64,000 nt of DNA from Dethiobacter alkaliphilus (GTDB lineage: Bacteria; Bacillota; Dethiobacteria; DTU022; UBA8154): positions 62,001 to 126,000 of the forward strand of contig JAENYV010000006.1 of the NCBI GenBank assembly GCA_016841605.1, in the 5' to 3' direction. The notes beneath the pieces were generated by a model that saw nothing but the letters and a program-made list of their open reading frames with translations, was not told the origin of the DNA and did no database searches. Position 1 is the stretch's first letter, and each line of letters starts with the position of its first letter. Of the stretch, positions 16,281-25,222 are shown piece after piece. The position numbers were made by a program, and so were the translations under genes.

Positions 16281-16528
16281 AACTTTGATTTGTTGGGTCC
16301 CTCAGGTAGTGCGGGAAATTTAAGGTCTATTTCAAGCTTTTAAAGGGTTTCTTAGTCTACCTATAAGGGTTTTAAGATAAAGGTATAGACAGGCTTTGCT
16401 TCTCCATGGTAAAATAACCTTAACAGAAAATGGTTATACCTTAGGCTAGATGGGCATAGATATTTATGAACATGATGCCGGGGGTGTATGACATGAAGCA
16501 TAGAATCAGAAAGAAAAGGGGTGTAAAA

Positions 16529-16696
16529 ATGCCTGCAACCGTCACGACTTCAAAACATAGAGGCAAGAAACGGCCAGATACGGCGGCTACTACATTCCTT
16601 AAAAAGGACAGATCGGCAATGGCTAAAATAATGCAGGGGCGTAGGGAAGCGAGAACCGGTAAAACATATTCATGGAATAATGTTTTCGGTGATTGA
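16529..16696 (+). CDS. putative antitoxin of a RelE/ParE-type pair
   Basis: A 55-residue basic protein (from MPATVTTSKHRG) with AAGGGG before ATG 16529. Its end overlaps the following RelE-like gene by 17 bp, the typical coupling of antitoxin and toxin. I see no clear DNA-binding motif, so the antitoxin call rests on size, order and overlap. Confidence 0.55.
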   Translation: MPATVTTSKHRGKKRPDTAATTFLKKDRSAMAKIMQGRREARTGKTYSWNNVFGD

Positions 16697-17009
16697 AGTA
16701 AGATTTGTAACTCAGGCAAAACAATTTTTAAAAAAATGTAATCCGAAATTAAGGGATTTATTTAAAGATAAGCTGTCCGCTATCTATGAAAATATAGATG
16801 CGGGCATTCCTTTGACCGGTGACTTAGCGGGTTGCTATAAAATTAGAATAGATTACGGCAGCCAGAAATACCGGGCAGTATACGAGGTTATTAATGAAAC
16901 CACGGTAGTTGTTGTCTACTGCGGTCAGAGAAAAAATGCGTATCAAACAATTAAGAAAAGCGGAGTTGTAAAAGGCGTTGTAAGGAAAAAAAAGCCTAAG
17001 AACGTATAG
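16680..17009 (+). CDS. RelE/ParE-superfamily toxin
   Basis: A 109-residue protein with the RelE/ParE fold pattern: VRFVTQAKQFLKKCNPKLRDLFKDKLSAIYENID, then LTGDLAGCYKIRIDYGSQKYRAVYEV and VVVVYCGQRKNAYQTIKK. The KIR...YRAVYEV strand pair is the RelE core. It is probably a ribosome-dependent mRNA endonuclease or gyrase-type toxin, neutralised by the upstream small protein. The pair sits just outside the left island boundary and may be part of an older insertion. Confidence 0.78.
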   Translation: MFSVIEVRFVTQAKQFLKKCNPKLRDLFKDKLSAIYENIDAGIPLTGDLAGCYKIRIDYGSQKYRAVYEVINETTVVVVYCGQRKNAYQTIKKSGVVKGVVRKKKPKNV

Positions 17010-17421
17010 CAGCGTAAAATAAGCGCACATAGGGGGTGCTTTTGTTTTGCAGAAAATCTGCGTTAGCAGTTTTTTTTTGTTTGGCCTCTTAATAATTATG
17101 CAGGTTTTAGGTGGTGGACAGCCATGCTAACAATAGCAGGAGTAACAATAAAAACGCCTCAGATACCGTTTATAGAGAAATGAAGTGAGAAACAGTGAAA
17201 GCGAGAGAGAGTGTATGAGGGAGAATAGTGAGTTGTAAATAGTAAGTCACGGGGAATAGGAGAAAGCTGAAAAAGCGGTTTAAGTAGGGTAGTAACTGTT
17301 AAAAGTTTGTTACTTGTGTGTTACTTATCGACGCCTATTTCCCCCTATTTACAGCAATTTATTTCCAATTTTTATATAAAAAATAAACCCTGCAGACTTC
17401 GATAGTTGCAGGGTTTATCAT
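17010..17421. other. intergenic region left of the tRNA-Leu fragment
   Basis: About 410 bp without a gene. It includes a GCAGaaaatCTGC stem followed within ten bases by a nine-T run at 17071-17079 (possible toxin terminator). A purine-rich, repetitive-looking stretch (AGTGAGAAACAGTGAAAGCGAGAGAGAG) lies at 17183-17235. The leftward tRNA terminator is at its right end. Confidence 0.45.
17370..17416 (-). terminator. old tRNA-Leu terminator
   Basis: AAACCCTGCA at 17385-17394 pairs with TGCAGGGTTT at 17407-17416. On the minus strand the stem is followed by TATTTTTTATAT. It lies just beyond the tRNA-Leu 3' fragment, so it looks like the original terminator of the tRNA gene, now 25 kb from the intact gene. 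Confidence 0.7.
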
Positions 17422-17477
17422 TGGTGCCGAAGGCCGGACTCGAACCGGCACGTACCAGGTACGCTTGATTTTGAGTC
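17422..17477 (-). repeat. tRNA-Leu(CAA) 3' fragment, left attachment site
   Basis: These 56 bases are identical to 42535-42590, the 3' part of the intact tRNA-Leu(CAA): anticodon loop, variable arm, T arm, acceptor and encoded CCA. Identity stops just past the anticodon loop, where tyrosine recombinases commonly cross over in leucine tRNAs. This is the classic signature of attL left by an element that integrated into the tRNA gene. Confidence 0.88.
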
Positions 17478-17757
17478 CCTCAACTTCACCGGAAACATCG
17501 GGAATACAACGTACTCTATCGGAATCCTCAGACCCAAAAAAACCTTGTATAATGCGTGTTTGCGGCACTTAAAACCCGGAAACCCACGTCACTCCAAGGC
17601 TCTCTCAAAAGAGCGGTTTTGACATCAATTTTGGACGTTGGAGGGATATGCTGGAGGGATATCCGGACCGTTTGCCGCCAGAACATCGAACGTGTAGTAA
17701 TAAAAAAATCAATATCGTAACAGTCATCCTACCATTGACAAATATTTTTAGGAGCTG

Positions 17758-18006
17758 ATGACTGTGAAAAATCAAGAATATTACGAGCAGCTTTTTGAGC
17801 CGTATCCCGATGTCGTTACGCTGGATGAATTCAGAGCCATGTTGGGCGGCATTGGAGAAACCACGGCACGAAAGATTTTGCACGGAAAGCATATAAAGTA
17901 CTTTTTCATCCGCAGTGCCTACAGGATACCTAAAGTATGGGTTATTGAGTATGTGTTAAGCGATCACTACGCCCAATACCGGCAAGGGCTAAAAGTACAG
18001 GTTTAG
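17758..18006 (+). CDS. excisionase-like small helix-turn-helix protein
   Basis: An 82-residue protein with LFEPYPDVVTLDEFRAMLGGIGETTARKILHGKHIKYFFI...YRIPKVWVIEYVL, clearly homologous to the Xis-like protein at 33973-34194 (shared EYPDVVSVEQ..MLGGIS pattern). Such winged-helix proteins bind next to recombination sites and steer integrase toward excision. Here no integrase follows: a 340-bp gap and a methylase gene come next. It is probably a leftover of a third, deleted element. TAGGAGC precedes the start. Confidence 0.7.
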   Translation: MTVKNQEYYEQLFEPYPDVVTLDEFRAMLGGIGETTARKILHGKHIKYFFIRSAYRIPKVWVIEYVLSDHYAQYRQGLKVQV

Positions 18007-18343
18007 CAGTAGTAAATAAAAATGAATGAACAAGGAGGACATAGGTTTTGTGCTTATGTTCTCTTTTTTATATAAATCAAGCCATGTGGAGTGCCTAGTA
18101 GGAATGCAAAGGAAAGATACTTAGAAATTAGTTTCAGCATTTTGTGCGCGATATATAATTTTCACAACAGATGGCGCTGATTTCAAGAATAAGGTGCTGA
18201 GAGATAAAATTAGTAAGCGTCTTTTTTGCTTAACAAGTAGGAAAAAAGTGCAAATAGATATAGGGTGTATATATATACAGGCTGTTATTATTTACACTCT
18301 AGTGTTATAATTTTATAAAATATTCCATTTAGGTGGTTGTTTA
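18007..18343. other. gene-free region with promoter and palindrome
   Basis: About 340 bp with no gene. A perfect palindrome TGTATATATATACA lies at 18266-18279. TTTACA/TATAAT-like boxes at about 18290-18312 would serve the XRE gene at 18344, and the palindrome is a plausible operator for it. Confidence 0.45.
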
Positions 18344-18625
18344 ATGTCTGATAAAAATAAAGATTGGGGCCATTTTAATATTGTTTTAGGTGAATATTTG
18401 ACAAATAATGGTATAAGCAAAAATAAGATTGCGGCGGCGGCTAATTTACAGCGGTCACAATTAATTTCATATTGTAAAAACGAAGTGCAGCGCCCGGATC
18501 TTGGTGTCTTGGCACGTATTTGCTGTGTGTTAAAATGCGATTTGGCGGATAAACTTATATTTTCCCATTGCTATTTTATAAACGATTATGCGATGAATAT
18601 ACACGCGAAATCAATGCTGAAATAG
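18344..18625 (+). CDS. XRE-type HTH gene truncated by fusion into hsdM
   Basis: Residues 1-72 form a small Cro/C1-type HTH protein (LGEYLTNNGISKNKIAAAANLQRSQLISYCKNEVQRPDLGVLARICCVLKCDLADKL), a size usual for stand-alone regulators. The final about 20 residues are hsdM DNA read in the wrong frame (FSHCYFIND instead of FPLLFYKR). The gene has therefore lost its natural end, and the junction at about 18555 marks a deletion that also removed the hsdM start. Confidence 0.65.
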   Translation: MSDKNKDWGHFNIVLGEYLTNNGISKNKIAAAANLQRSQLISYCKNEVQRPDLGVLARICCVLKCDLADKLIFSHCYFINDYAMNIHAKSMLK

Positions 18626-19956
18626 AGGAATCCGATGGAGATATGCAGTATGCCCTATTCCCGGAGAACCATAGATTTATAGTCCCAGTGGGTAGTCACT
18701 GGAATGATATCCGTGCTAAAGCTGAAAATATTGGTTATGCGATACAAACAGCGTTTCGTGATGTTGAGAAAGCCAATCCCCGAAATCTGATCAGTATATT
18801 TAACGACTTTGATGACGCAAAATGGTCTAATAAGGAACGCCTTTCAGATGATAGGCTTAAGGATTTATTGGAGCATTTTTCTGCTTTAAATCTTGATGAT
18901 GCACATTGCACCAATGATGTGCTTGGACATGCATATGAATACTTAATTAAAAAGTTTGCCGATCTAACAAATAAAAAAGCTGGAGAGTTTTATACTCCAC
19001 GCCCGATTGTATCACTCATGGTACGAATATTAGATCCAAAGCCTGGTGAAACGGTATACGATCCTGCCTGCGGGACAGGTGGAATGCTAATAGAGTATAG
19101 GAAACATATTGATGATGATAATTCTTGTTTAGGTAAGATTTTTGGACAGGAAAAAAATCTTACTACTTCTGCAATTGCCCGAATGAATTTGTATTTACAT
19201 GGTGCAGATGATTTTTATATTTATCGTGGTGATACACTCAGAAATCCTGCGTTTTTATCTCGTGACCAGTTACGCACTTTTGATTGTGTGCTCTCCAATC
19301 CCCCATTTTCATTGAAAAATTGGGGTGAAGAAGTTTGGACAAGCGATCGATATGGAAGAGACTTTCTTGGAGTTCCGCCTGCTTCCTCTGGTGATTTTGC
19401 ATGGATTGAGCATATGGTGAAATCCATGAAACCCAAAACGGGTCGAATAGCTGTAGTGTTGCCTCAAGGTGTGCTTTTCCGTGCGGCAAAAGAAAAAAAG
19501 ATGCGTAGGGCTCTTTTAAAAATAGATTTGCTGGATACAATCATAGGATTAGGGCCTAACTTATTCTATGGAACGGGTCTTTCAGCTTGCATTCTGATCT
19601 TAAGGGCGTCAAAGCCAGCTGCAAGAAAACACAAGATTTTCTTTTTGGATGCATCCACAATTTATAAAAAGGGACGTGCTCAAAATGAACTTTTGGATGA
19701 GCATGTCGACCATATTTATGAATTGGCAACAGATTATAAGGATGTACAAGGATACTGCCGTTTGGTTTCCACTGAAGAGATCATAGGTAATGACTATAAT
19801 CTTAACATTCCTCGATACGTGGAACCTGTAGTAGAAGAGGAAACAATTACACTTGATGAAGCACTGGTCAATTTAAAGCAAAGCTATGAAGAAGCATATC
19901 AGGCGGAAAATCATCTTAAAGAACTGCTTAAGAAGGAGGGCCTGCTCAATGGGTAA
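18568..19956 (+). CDS. hsdM: type I restriction-modification methylase HsdM, N-terminally truncated
   Basis: 462 residues from a TTG, lacking the first about 45 residues of HsdM (the start of the helical N-terminal domain). The N6-adenine methylase core is intact: motif I DPACGTGGML and catalytic motif IV NPPFSLKNW, followed by the SDRYGRDFLGVPP and GLGPNLFYGTGLSACILIL stretches. Its own start and ribosome binding site are gone because an XRE gene has been joined at 18555. It overlaps a second hsdM by 8 bp. No hsdS or hsdR is in the window, so an active restriction system is not encoded here. Translation from TTG is possible but unproven. Confidence 0.75.
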   Translation: MLFYKRLCDEYTREINAEIEESDGDMQYALFPENHRFIVPVGSHWNDIRAKAENIGYAIQTAFRDVEKANPRNLISIFNDFDDAKWSNKERLSDDRLKDLLEHFSALNLDDAHCTNDVLGHAYEYLIKKFADLTNKKAGEFYTPRPIVSLMVRILDPKPGETVYDPACGTGGMLIEYRKHIDDDNSCLGKIFGQEKNLTTSAIARMNLYLHGADDFYIYRGDTLRNPAFLSRDQLRTFDCVLSNPPFSLKNWGEEVWTSDRYGRDFLGVPPASSGDFAWIEHMVKSMKPKTGRIAVVLPQGVLFRAAKEKKMRRALLKIDLLDTIIGLGPNLFYGTGLSACILILRASKPAARKHKIFFLDASTIYKKGRAQNELLDEHVDHIYELATDYKDVQGYCRLVSTEEIIGNDYNLNIPRYVEPVVEEETITLDEALVNLKQSYEEAYQAENHLKELLKKEGLLNG

Positions 19957-21568
19957 TCAAATAACACAGCAGGAACTCGAAACGTATTTATGGGGGTCAG
20001 CCATCCTTCTTAGAGGGCAAATCGACGCAGGAGATTATAAGCAATACATATTTCCACTGCTTTTTTATAAAAGAATTTGCGATGTATATGATGAAGAATT
20101 TGCTATAGCCTTAGAAGAATCAGATGGTGATATCGATTATGCGCGCATTGCAGATAATCACCGTTTTCAAGTGCCCGAAGGGGCTCATTGGAAAGTGATC
20201 CGTGAAAAGAACGAAAATATTGGTAAAGCCTTACAAACAGCTTTCAGAGATATTGAGCGCGCCAATCAAGAAAAACTTCACGGTGTGTTTGGTGATGCGC
20301 CTTGAACTAATAAAAACAGATTGCCGGATGGTTTACTTAAAGAACTGATTGAACATTTCAGTTCTCAGACACTTTCTGTTGCAAATTGTCCGGAAGATGA
20401 ACTAGGAGTAGGTTATGAATACCTGATTAAAAAATTCGCGGATGATTCCGGCCATACTGCTCAGGAGTTTTATACCAACCGTACCGTTGTACATTTGATG
20501 ACAGAAATGCTTGAGCCGCTACTCGGCGAATCCATATATGACCCTACCTGCGGTTCCGCAGGTATGCTTCTTTCTGCTATAGCGCATTTGAAAAGTAATG
20601 GAGAAGAATGGCGCAATCTTAAACTATACGGTCAGGAATTAAATCATTTAACATCTGCGATTGGCAGAATGAATTTATTTCTTCATGGTGTAGAGGATTT
20701 TCAAATTATACAAGGTGATACTTTAGCTCAGCCAGCATTTATTGATCCAAATGGTACCTTGATGCAGTTTGATATGGTGTTGGCCAATCCGCCATATTCT
20801 ATAAAGCAATGGAATCGGGATTCATTTTCTTCTGATTCTTACGGTAGGAATTTTTTAGGGACTCCCCCGCAGGGACGGGCTGATTATGCCTTTTTTCAGC
20901 ACATTCTTAAAAGTCTAAGACCTGATACTGGACGTTGTGCAATTCTATTTCCACACGGGATTTTGTTCCGTAATGAAGAGTCTGAGATGCGGAGAAAACT
21001 GGTAAAAACAGATGCAGTCGAATGCATTATAGGGTTAGGTAAAAATTTATTTTACAACTCACCAATGGAAGCGTGTATCGTCATTTGTCGAATGAACAAA
21101 CCTTTGGAACGCAAAAGTAAAGTTTTATTTATCAATGCGGTTGATGAAGTAACCAGAGAGCGTGCGCAAAGCTTCTTGGAAATAGAGCATATCCAAAGGA
21201 TTGCGAGTGTTTATAATTCTTTTGAAGCAATAGAAGGTTTTTCTTATATTGCGACCAGTGAAGAAATCCAGAAAAAGAACAGCTCTCTGAGCATTCCTCT
21301 CTATGTTCGACGTGGAAATAAAAGTGATGATGAACAAAGCGAACTACAACTGGAAGATAGTTTGGATGCTTGGTTGCAAAGCAGTATGGAACTTCATGAT
21401 AGTATGAAAAAGTTATTTGAAATTTTATCTACTACACCACCGGATAGCGACCCAGATAAAGGTAGTAATGATACAAGTTTTGTTGAAGAAGAAGCAACGC
21501 CGGAAAAAGACATTGAAGAACAAGATCAATTGGTGCAAGCCGAGCCGGATTCACAACCATGCTTTTGA
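19949..21568 (+). pseudogene. hsdM: second HsdM, interrupted by an in-frame TGA
   Basis: A full-length HsdM (about 539 codons): N-terminal domain from MGNQITQQELETYLWGSAIL, motif I DPTCGSAGML, motif IV NPPYSIKQW, and an acidic C-terminal tail. TGA at 20303-20305 interrupts it where the neighbouring copy has TGG (Trp) in DDAKWSNKERL, so a single TGG-to-TGA change explains the break. The downstream part has no nearby start with a ribosome binding site. It is a paralogue of, not identical to, the gene before it. Confidence 0.82.
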
Positions 21569-21798
21569 CCCTTATGGCTCCGTTACTGCTAATTTGTCTT
21601 GCGGCACTGGCGTTTTCAGCAACAGGTATCTGGGGTATTTCATTTGCCAGCCATGGTGAGCTTTATATAACAACAAACGAACAATTGGCATACCTTGAAA
21701 CAGCCTTAAGCATCATTGGGTGCGGGGCTGTTATCTTGGCAGGCTTTTGGGGAAGCTGCAAATTATTTGAGCGTAGATTTGAAATACACGAAAGATAA
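21559..21798 (+). CDS. small membrane protein
   Basis: 79 residues with two hydrophobic segments (about 2-28 and 48-66) and a charged C-terminus FERRFEIHER. It overlaps the end of the hsdM pseudogene by 10 bp and lies 20 bp before the CPBP gene. No family recognised; it could be a coupled small partner of the protease-like protein that follows. Confidence 0.45.
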   Translation: MLLTLMAPLLLICLAALAFSATGIWGISFASHGELYITTNEQLAYLETALSIIGCGAVILAGFWGSCKLFERRFEIHER

Positions 21799-21818
21799 AA
21801 AGGTGAAGTGAAAAATAT

Positions 21819-22676
21819 ATGAACCAGCTTAAATCATTTACATACCGGCATCCATTGGTTATGTCAATGCTTGCAATCGTTGTATTTACCCTCTTTACGG
21901 AAGCTATAAATTTAAAACCGGTTTTTTCGAATATTTTGGGCAGTCAGGGAGCCGCATATCTGTCAGGGACATTGGTCCAGGGTACGGCAAGCATCCTTCT
22001 GGTAATGCTCATTGCCGTCTCGGGATTATTAAGAGATGCAGGTTTTACCAGGCCGAAGCAATGGAAACAATTATGGCTCGTTTGGCCGGTTATTATCCTT
22101 AGCGTCCTTGCGGGCTGGTCGTTGTTTAGTGGGATTATTCATTTGGATACTTCCCAACCGCTGGTTATCATATTTTATATGCTCGTTTATCTGTCAACCG
22201 GATTTTATGAAGAAATTCTTTGCCGGGGCTTTATGCTGACAGGCATGCTGCGAAAATGGGGAACAACCCAAAAAGGAATCTACCTTGCCGTGATAACCTC
22301 AAGTATGCTGTTTGGCTTAATCCATCTTGTCAGTCTGTTTTTGGGACGCATAGCGTTGATGGCCAGCCTTACTCAGGTATTATACGCGACATTTATGGGC
22401 GTGTTTTTCGCGGCGTGCGTTTTAAGAAACAAATCCATTTGGCCGGCGATTATCTGCCATGCCTTGTTCAATATCTGCAGCGATTTCAATGCAATCGCTG
22501 TTAATGGGGGCTTCGGGCAGGTTTCGGCAACAAATACTACATTGGCGGATGCTCTCAGTACAATGATTGTCTTCATGCCTTTGCTCATCTATGGTCTCTT
22601 CATTTTGCGTAAAGTGGAAACGAGTAATCCATCCTTAAAAGATGCTGGCATAAATTTGGCGCTGCATAAATCTTGA
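21819..22676 (+). CDS. CPBP-family intramembrane glutamic protease
   Basis: A 285-residue polytopic protein with about eight helices and the CPBP/Abi catalytic motifs: YEEILCRGF (the EExxxR motif), FGLIHL (FxxxH) and HALFNICSD near the C-terminus. The family includes CAAX prenyl endopeptidases, bacteriocin self-immunity proteins and putative phage-abortive proteins. GGTGAAG precedes the ATG. In this accessory setting an immunity or defence role is possible, but nothing here proves it. Confidence 0.85.
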   Translation: MNQLKSFTYRHPLVMSMLAIVVFTLFTEAINLKPVFSNILGSQGAAYLSGTLVQGTASILLVMLIAVSGLLRDAGFTRPKQWKQLWLVWPVIILSVLAGWSLFSGIIHLDTSQPLVIIFYMLVYLSTGFYEEILCRGFMLTGMLRKWGTTQKGIYLAVITSSMLFGLIHLVSLFLGRIALMASLTQVLYATFMGVFFAACVLRNKSIWPAIICHALFNICSDFNAIAVNGGFGQVSATNTTLADALSTMIVFMPLLIYGLFILRKVETSNPSLKDAGINLALHKS

Positions 22677-22739
22677 TGGGAGCAGATACATTCTACGAAC
22701 GCAAGTAATTTCTAAAGCGTTCACAAAGGAGTAAGAGCG

Positions 22740-23576
22740 ATGAACCGGTTTATCAATGTTACGGCTAAACTGAAGTGGCTCGGTTTGATGGGACTGTTGG
22801 GCAGCATCGCCGGTAATGCTTACCTGAAACTCTTCTGGCTGTTCTTTCTACTCGGGTTTATCGAGATATTCAGCAATCTGCCGGTATTCTATCATAGCGT
22901 CAAACAGCTTCTTTCCTATCCCCTGCTTTTATCCCGCCACCGGTTCCGTCTACCGTCAAAAGAAAATTATACCGGCAGGACGGAATACGCATTGCCCTTT
23001 GACGGGCAGTGGTACGTCGTCAACGGCGGTACGGACAAGAAAACCTCCCATTCCTGGGGAGTATTGTCGCAGCGCTACGCCTATGATTTTGTTGTGGTCG
23101 ATGAAAGCGGGAAAACCTGTTCCGGCAGCGGCAAGGAGCTGAGGGATTACTTCTGTTACGGAAAGGAGATTCTCGCCCCCGCCGACGGCGAAATTGTAAG
23201 CTTAGCCGATGGTCATCCGGAAAGCAGGGTCTATGGGGACGGCAGGGTGGAATGCCGGGCGAGGGATATGCGTGGAAACTTTATTACCATCAAGCATCAG
23301 GAGAAAGAGTTAAGCACCGTTGCCCACCTCATGCCGGGCAGCATCACTGTTGCCCTGGGACAAAAGGTGGCGCGCGGGCAAGTGATAGCCCGATGCGGCA
23401 ATTCCGGGAATACCAGCGAACCCCACGTTCATTTTCAACTGAATGACGGGAGCAGCTTTTTCTCTTATGCGGGGCTGCCCATCCGATTTAAAAATGTATG
23501 GGTCCAAGAAAACTGGCAAATAGGTCCCGCGGATTATATCGTCAAAGGCCAATCCGTGGAGAACAGGTCTTGGTGA
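22740..23576 (+). CDS. M23-family metallopeptidase with N-terminal membrane segment
   Basis: 278 residues. One or two hydrophobic segments lie at about 13-45, then a soluble domain with the M23 (LytM/peptidase M23) pattern: QRYAYDFVVV (first His-like/Asp region), ILAPADGEIVS, GNFITIKHQEKELSTVAHLMPGS and EPHVHFQL. The final HxH motif is present, so the zinc site looks largely intact. Related proteins cut peptidoglycan peptide bridges. AAAGGAG precedes the ATG. It is directly followed by a broken methyltransferase gene. Confidence 0.8.
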   Translation: MNRFINVTAKLKWLGLMGLLGSIAGNAYLKLFWLFFLLGFIEIFSNLPVFYHSVKQLLSYPLLLSRHRFRLPSKENYTGRTEYALPFDGQWYVVNGGTDKKTSHSWGVLSQRYAYDFVVVDESGKTCSGSGKELRDYFCYGKEILAPADGEIVSLADGHPESRVYGDGRVECRARDMRGNFITIKHQEKELSTVAHLMPGSITVALGQKVARGQVIARCGNSGNTSEPHVHFQLNDGSSFFSYAGLPIRFKNVWVQENWQIGPADYIVKGQSVENRSW

Positions 23577-23620
23577 AGAACCTGTTAAATTTTTTATTTC
23601 CTTGCAAAGGCGGTATCGAG

Positions 23621-24406
23621 ATGAACGATCAACTACTGGGAAAGCTGGCGCGATCACTCACGGGGGACAGCGCCGACATTATCCCGTTCCTTCCCTATTT
23701 GCTGCAGGATTTATGGGAGCTTGGAAGCTCTCCTCCAGAAATGCTCAGCTTGATAAAGAACTATATCCCACTGAATGAAGTTGCCCGGGTTTTGGATTTG
23801 GGCTGTGGAAAAGGCGCGGTATCCATCCGGCTTGCCCAGGAGTTGGGGTGCTGCTGCCAAGGCATCGACCTGCTTCCGGACTTTGTTCAGTATGCGAGGG
23901 AAAAGGCAGCAGAACACGACGTCGATGGTCTGTGCGAATTTACGGCTGGAGATATTACCGAGGCCGTCTAAGCGGAACGCGGCTATGATCTGGTGATCTA
24001 TGGCGCTGTCGGGAACATCCTTGGCAGCCAACATAAAACCTTGCAGGCCTTAGCGGGTACAGTCAGACCGGGAGGCTATATTCTCCTGGACGACGCTTAT
24101 TTAGTGGAGGGGAACGAGGGCGCGCCGCTCTTCCAGGGTGACTATTCCACGCTCTCTGAATGGAAATCCGCTATCAGCGAAGCGGGATTGAAGCTTGCCG
24201 CCATCCATGCCCCTGAAGAAGAAAACCCCAACCATGCGCAGGACTTTATCAAGATCAAGCGCCGCGCGGAAGAACTGAGCAGGGTTTACCCGGCCAAGCG
24301 GGAGTTGTTCGCCCGATATGTGCGGAATCAGCAAAACGAGTATGCGGACCTGGAAAGCAGCCTTGTGGGGGTGGTGTTTTTATTGAACAAGGCAGACAAG
24401 CAATGA
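23621..24406 (+). pseudogene. SAM-dependent methyltransferase with in-frame stop
   Basis: About 262 codons. Motif I is VLDLGCGKGAVSIRLAQ and the acidic strand-2 end is QGIDLLPDF. Later come YDLVIYGAVGNILG and TVRPGGYILLDDAYL. A TAA at 23969-23971 falls between motif I and the post-motif region, in the same frame, so one substitution (for example AAA or GAA to TAA) has split the gene. The rest is open to 24406. Substrate unknown. Confidence 0.82.
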
Positions 24407-24622
24407 GGATTGCCGGTTTAAAGACACCGTGCAGACGCGCATTTATATTTTTACAGTAAGCTTGCTTGCTTTCTTGCCTGAGTTATATGTCTTTTGCATA
24501 TCCTGAGTATTTGAAAGAAAGCAATAACGGTCAAGAACCATAGCGGATGATATGGTATCCTCTTTTACGAATGGCGGAAAGAAAAGCAGATACCGGCCAA
24601 TTATCGTAAAGGAGAGAAGATC

Positions 24623-25114
24623 ATGTCTGAAAAAAAGTATAATCCTATTTTTGTTCAGGTAATCAACTTCCCCCGTAGAAAGCTGATATTCAAAAGAGTG
24701 GCTGATGAGCTTCACTCTTTTGAATCAGCTCTGCCGACCAATTCAAAAGAGTGGGATATTCTTTTAAGCATAAAGGAAGCTCTGTATGAACCAATAGAAA
24801 TATGGTGGCCGCAAAGCAGAATTACCGCATATGCATTCTGTCATGCTTTAGGTGTTGAAGTGCTGGCCCGGTATAATGGCATTACTCCAATGGGCTTTGA
24901 GCTAATTGAATTACCTCCATGCCAAATGGCGGTTTTCCAAGGCGACTTTAAACATGGAAATGAGAACGTTGATTTTCCTAAGAGAATAAATAATTATAAT
25001 CCAGCGCTTTATGGATTTAAATGGACTGATGAGGATGCGCCGATAATTAGACTTGCACCCGTGAAATATCGGGGGCATATTGTGGCCAGACCGGTTCAGC
25101 CGCTTATGGATTAG
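24623..25114 (+). CDS. GyrI-like/AraC effector-binding domain protein
   Basis: 163 residues with no DNA-binding domain. The C-terminal FELIELPPCQMAVFQGDF and IIRLAPVKYRGHIV recall the GyrI-like small-molecule binding domain (SOUL/AraC effector type), which often serves as a drug or toxin sink. GGAGAGAAG precedes the ATG. The upstream 216-bp gap holds a weak stem (TTGCTTTCTT with AAGAAAGCAA). Assignment moderate. Confidence 0.6.
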   Translation: MSEKKYNPIFVQVINFPRRKLIFKRVADELHSFESALPTNSKEWDILLSIKEALYEPIEIWWPQSRITAYAFCHALGVEVLARYNGITPMGFELIELPPCQMAVFQGDFKHGNENVDFPKRINNYNPALYGFKWTDEDAPIIRLAPVKYRGHIVARPVQPLMD

Positions 25115-25222
25115 CAGAAAGTATTCTATGTCACGCCTTTAAACCCTCCAGTATGCCACCACTAAGAAATTCGATGGTATACTGTTTTTTGTTTTAAAGG
25201 GTAAGAGAGGATGATCTATTTT

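Noticed and set aside
17422-17477. Functional tRNA at the left boundary
   Set aside because: Only the 3' part is present; the 5' acceptor and D arm are missing.
20303-20305. TGA in hsdM2 as selenocysteine or recoded Trp
   Set aside because: The aligned residue in the paralogue is Trp, no SECIS-like stem is apparent, and this bacterial group does not read TGA as Trp, so a nonsense mutation is simpler.
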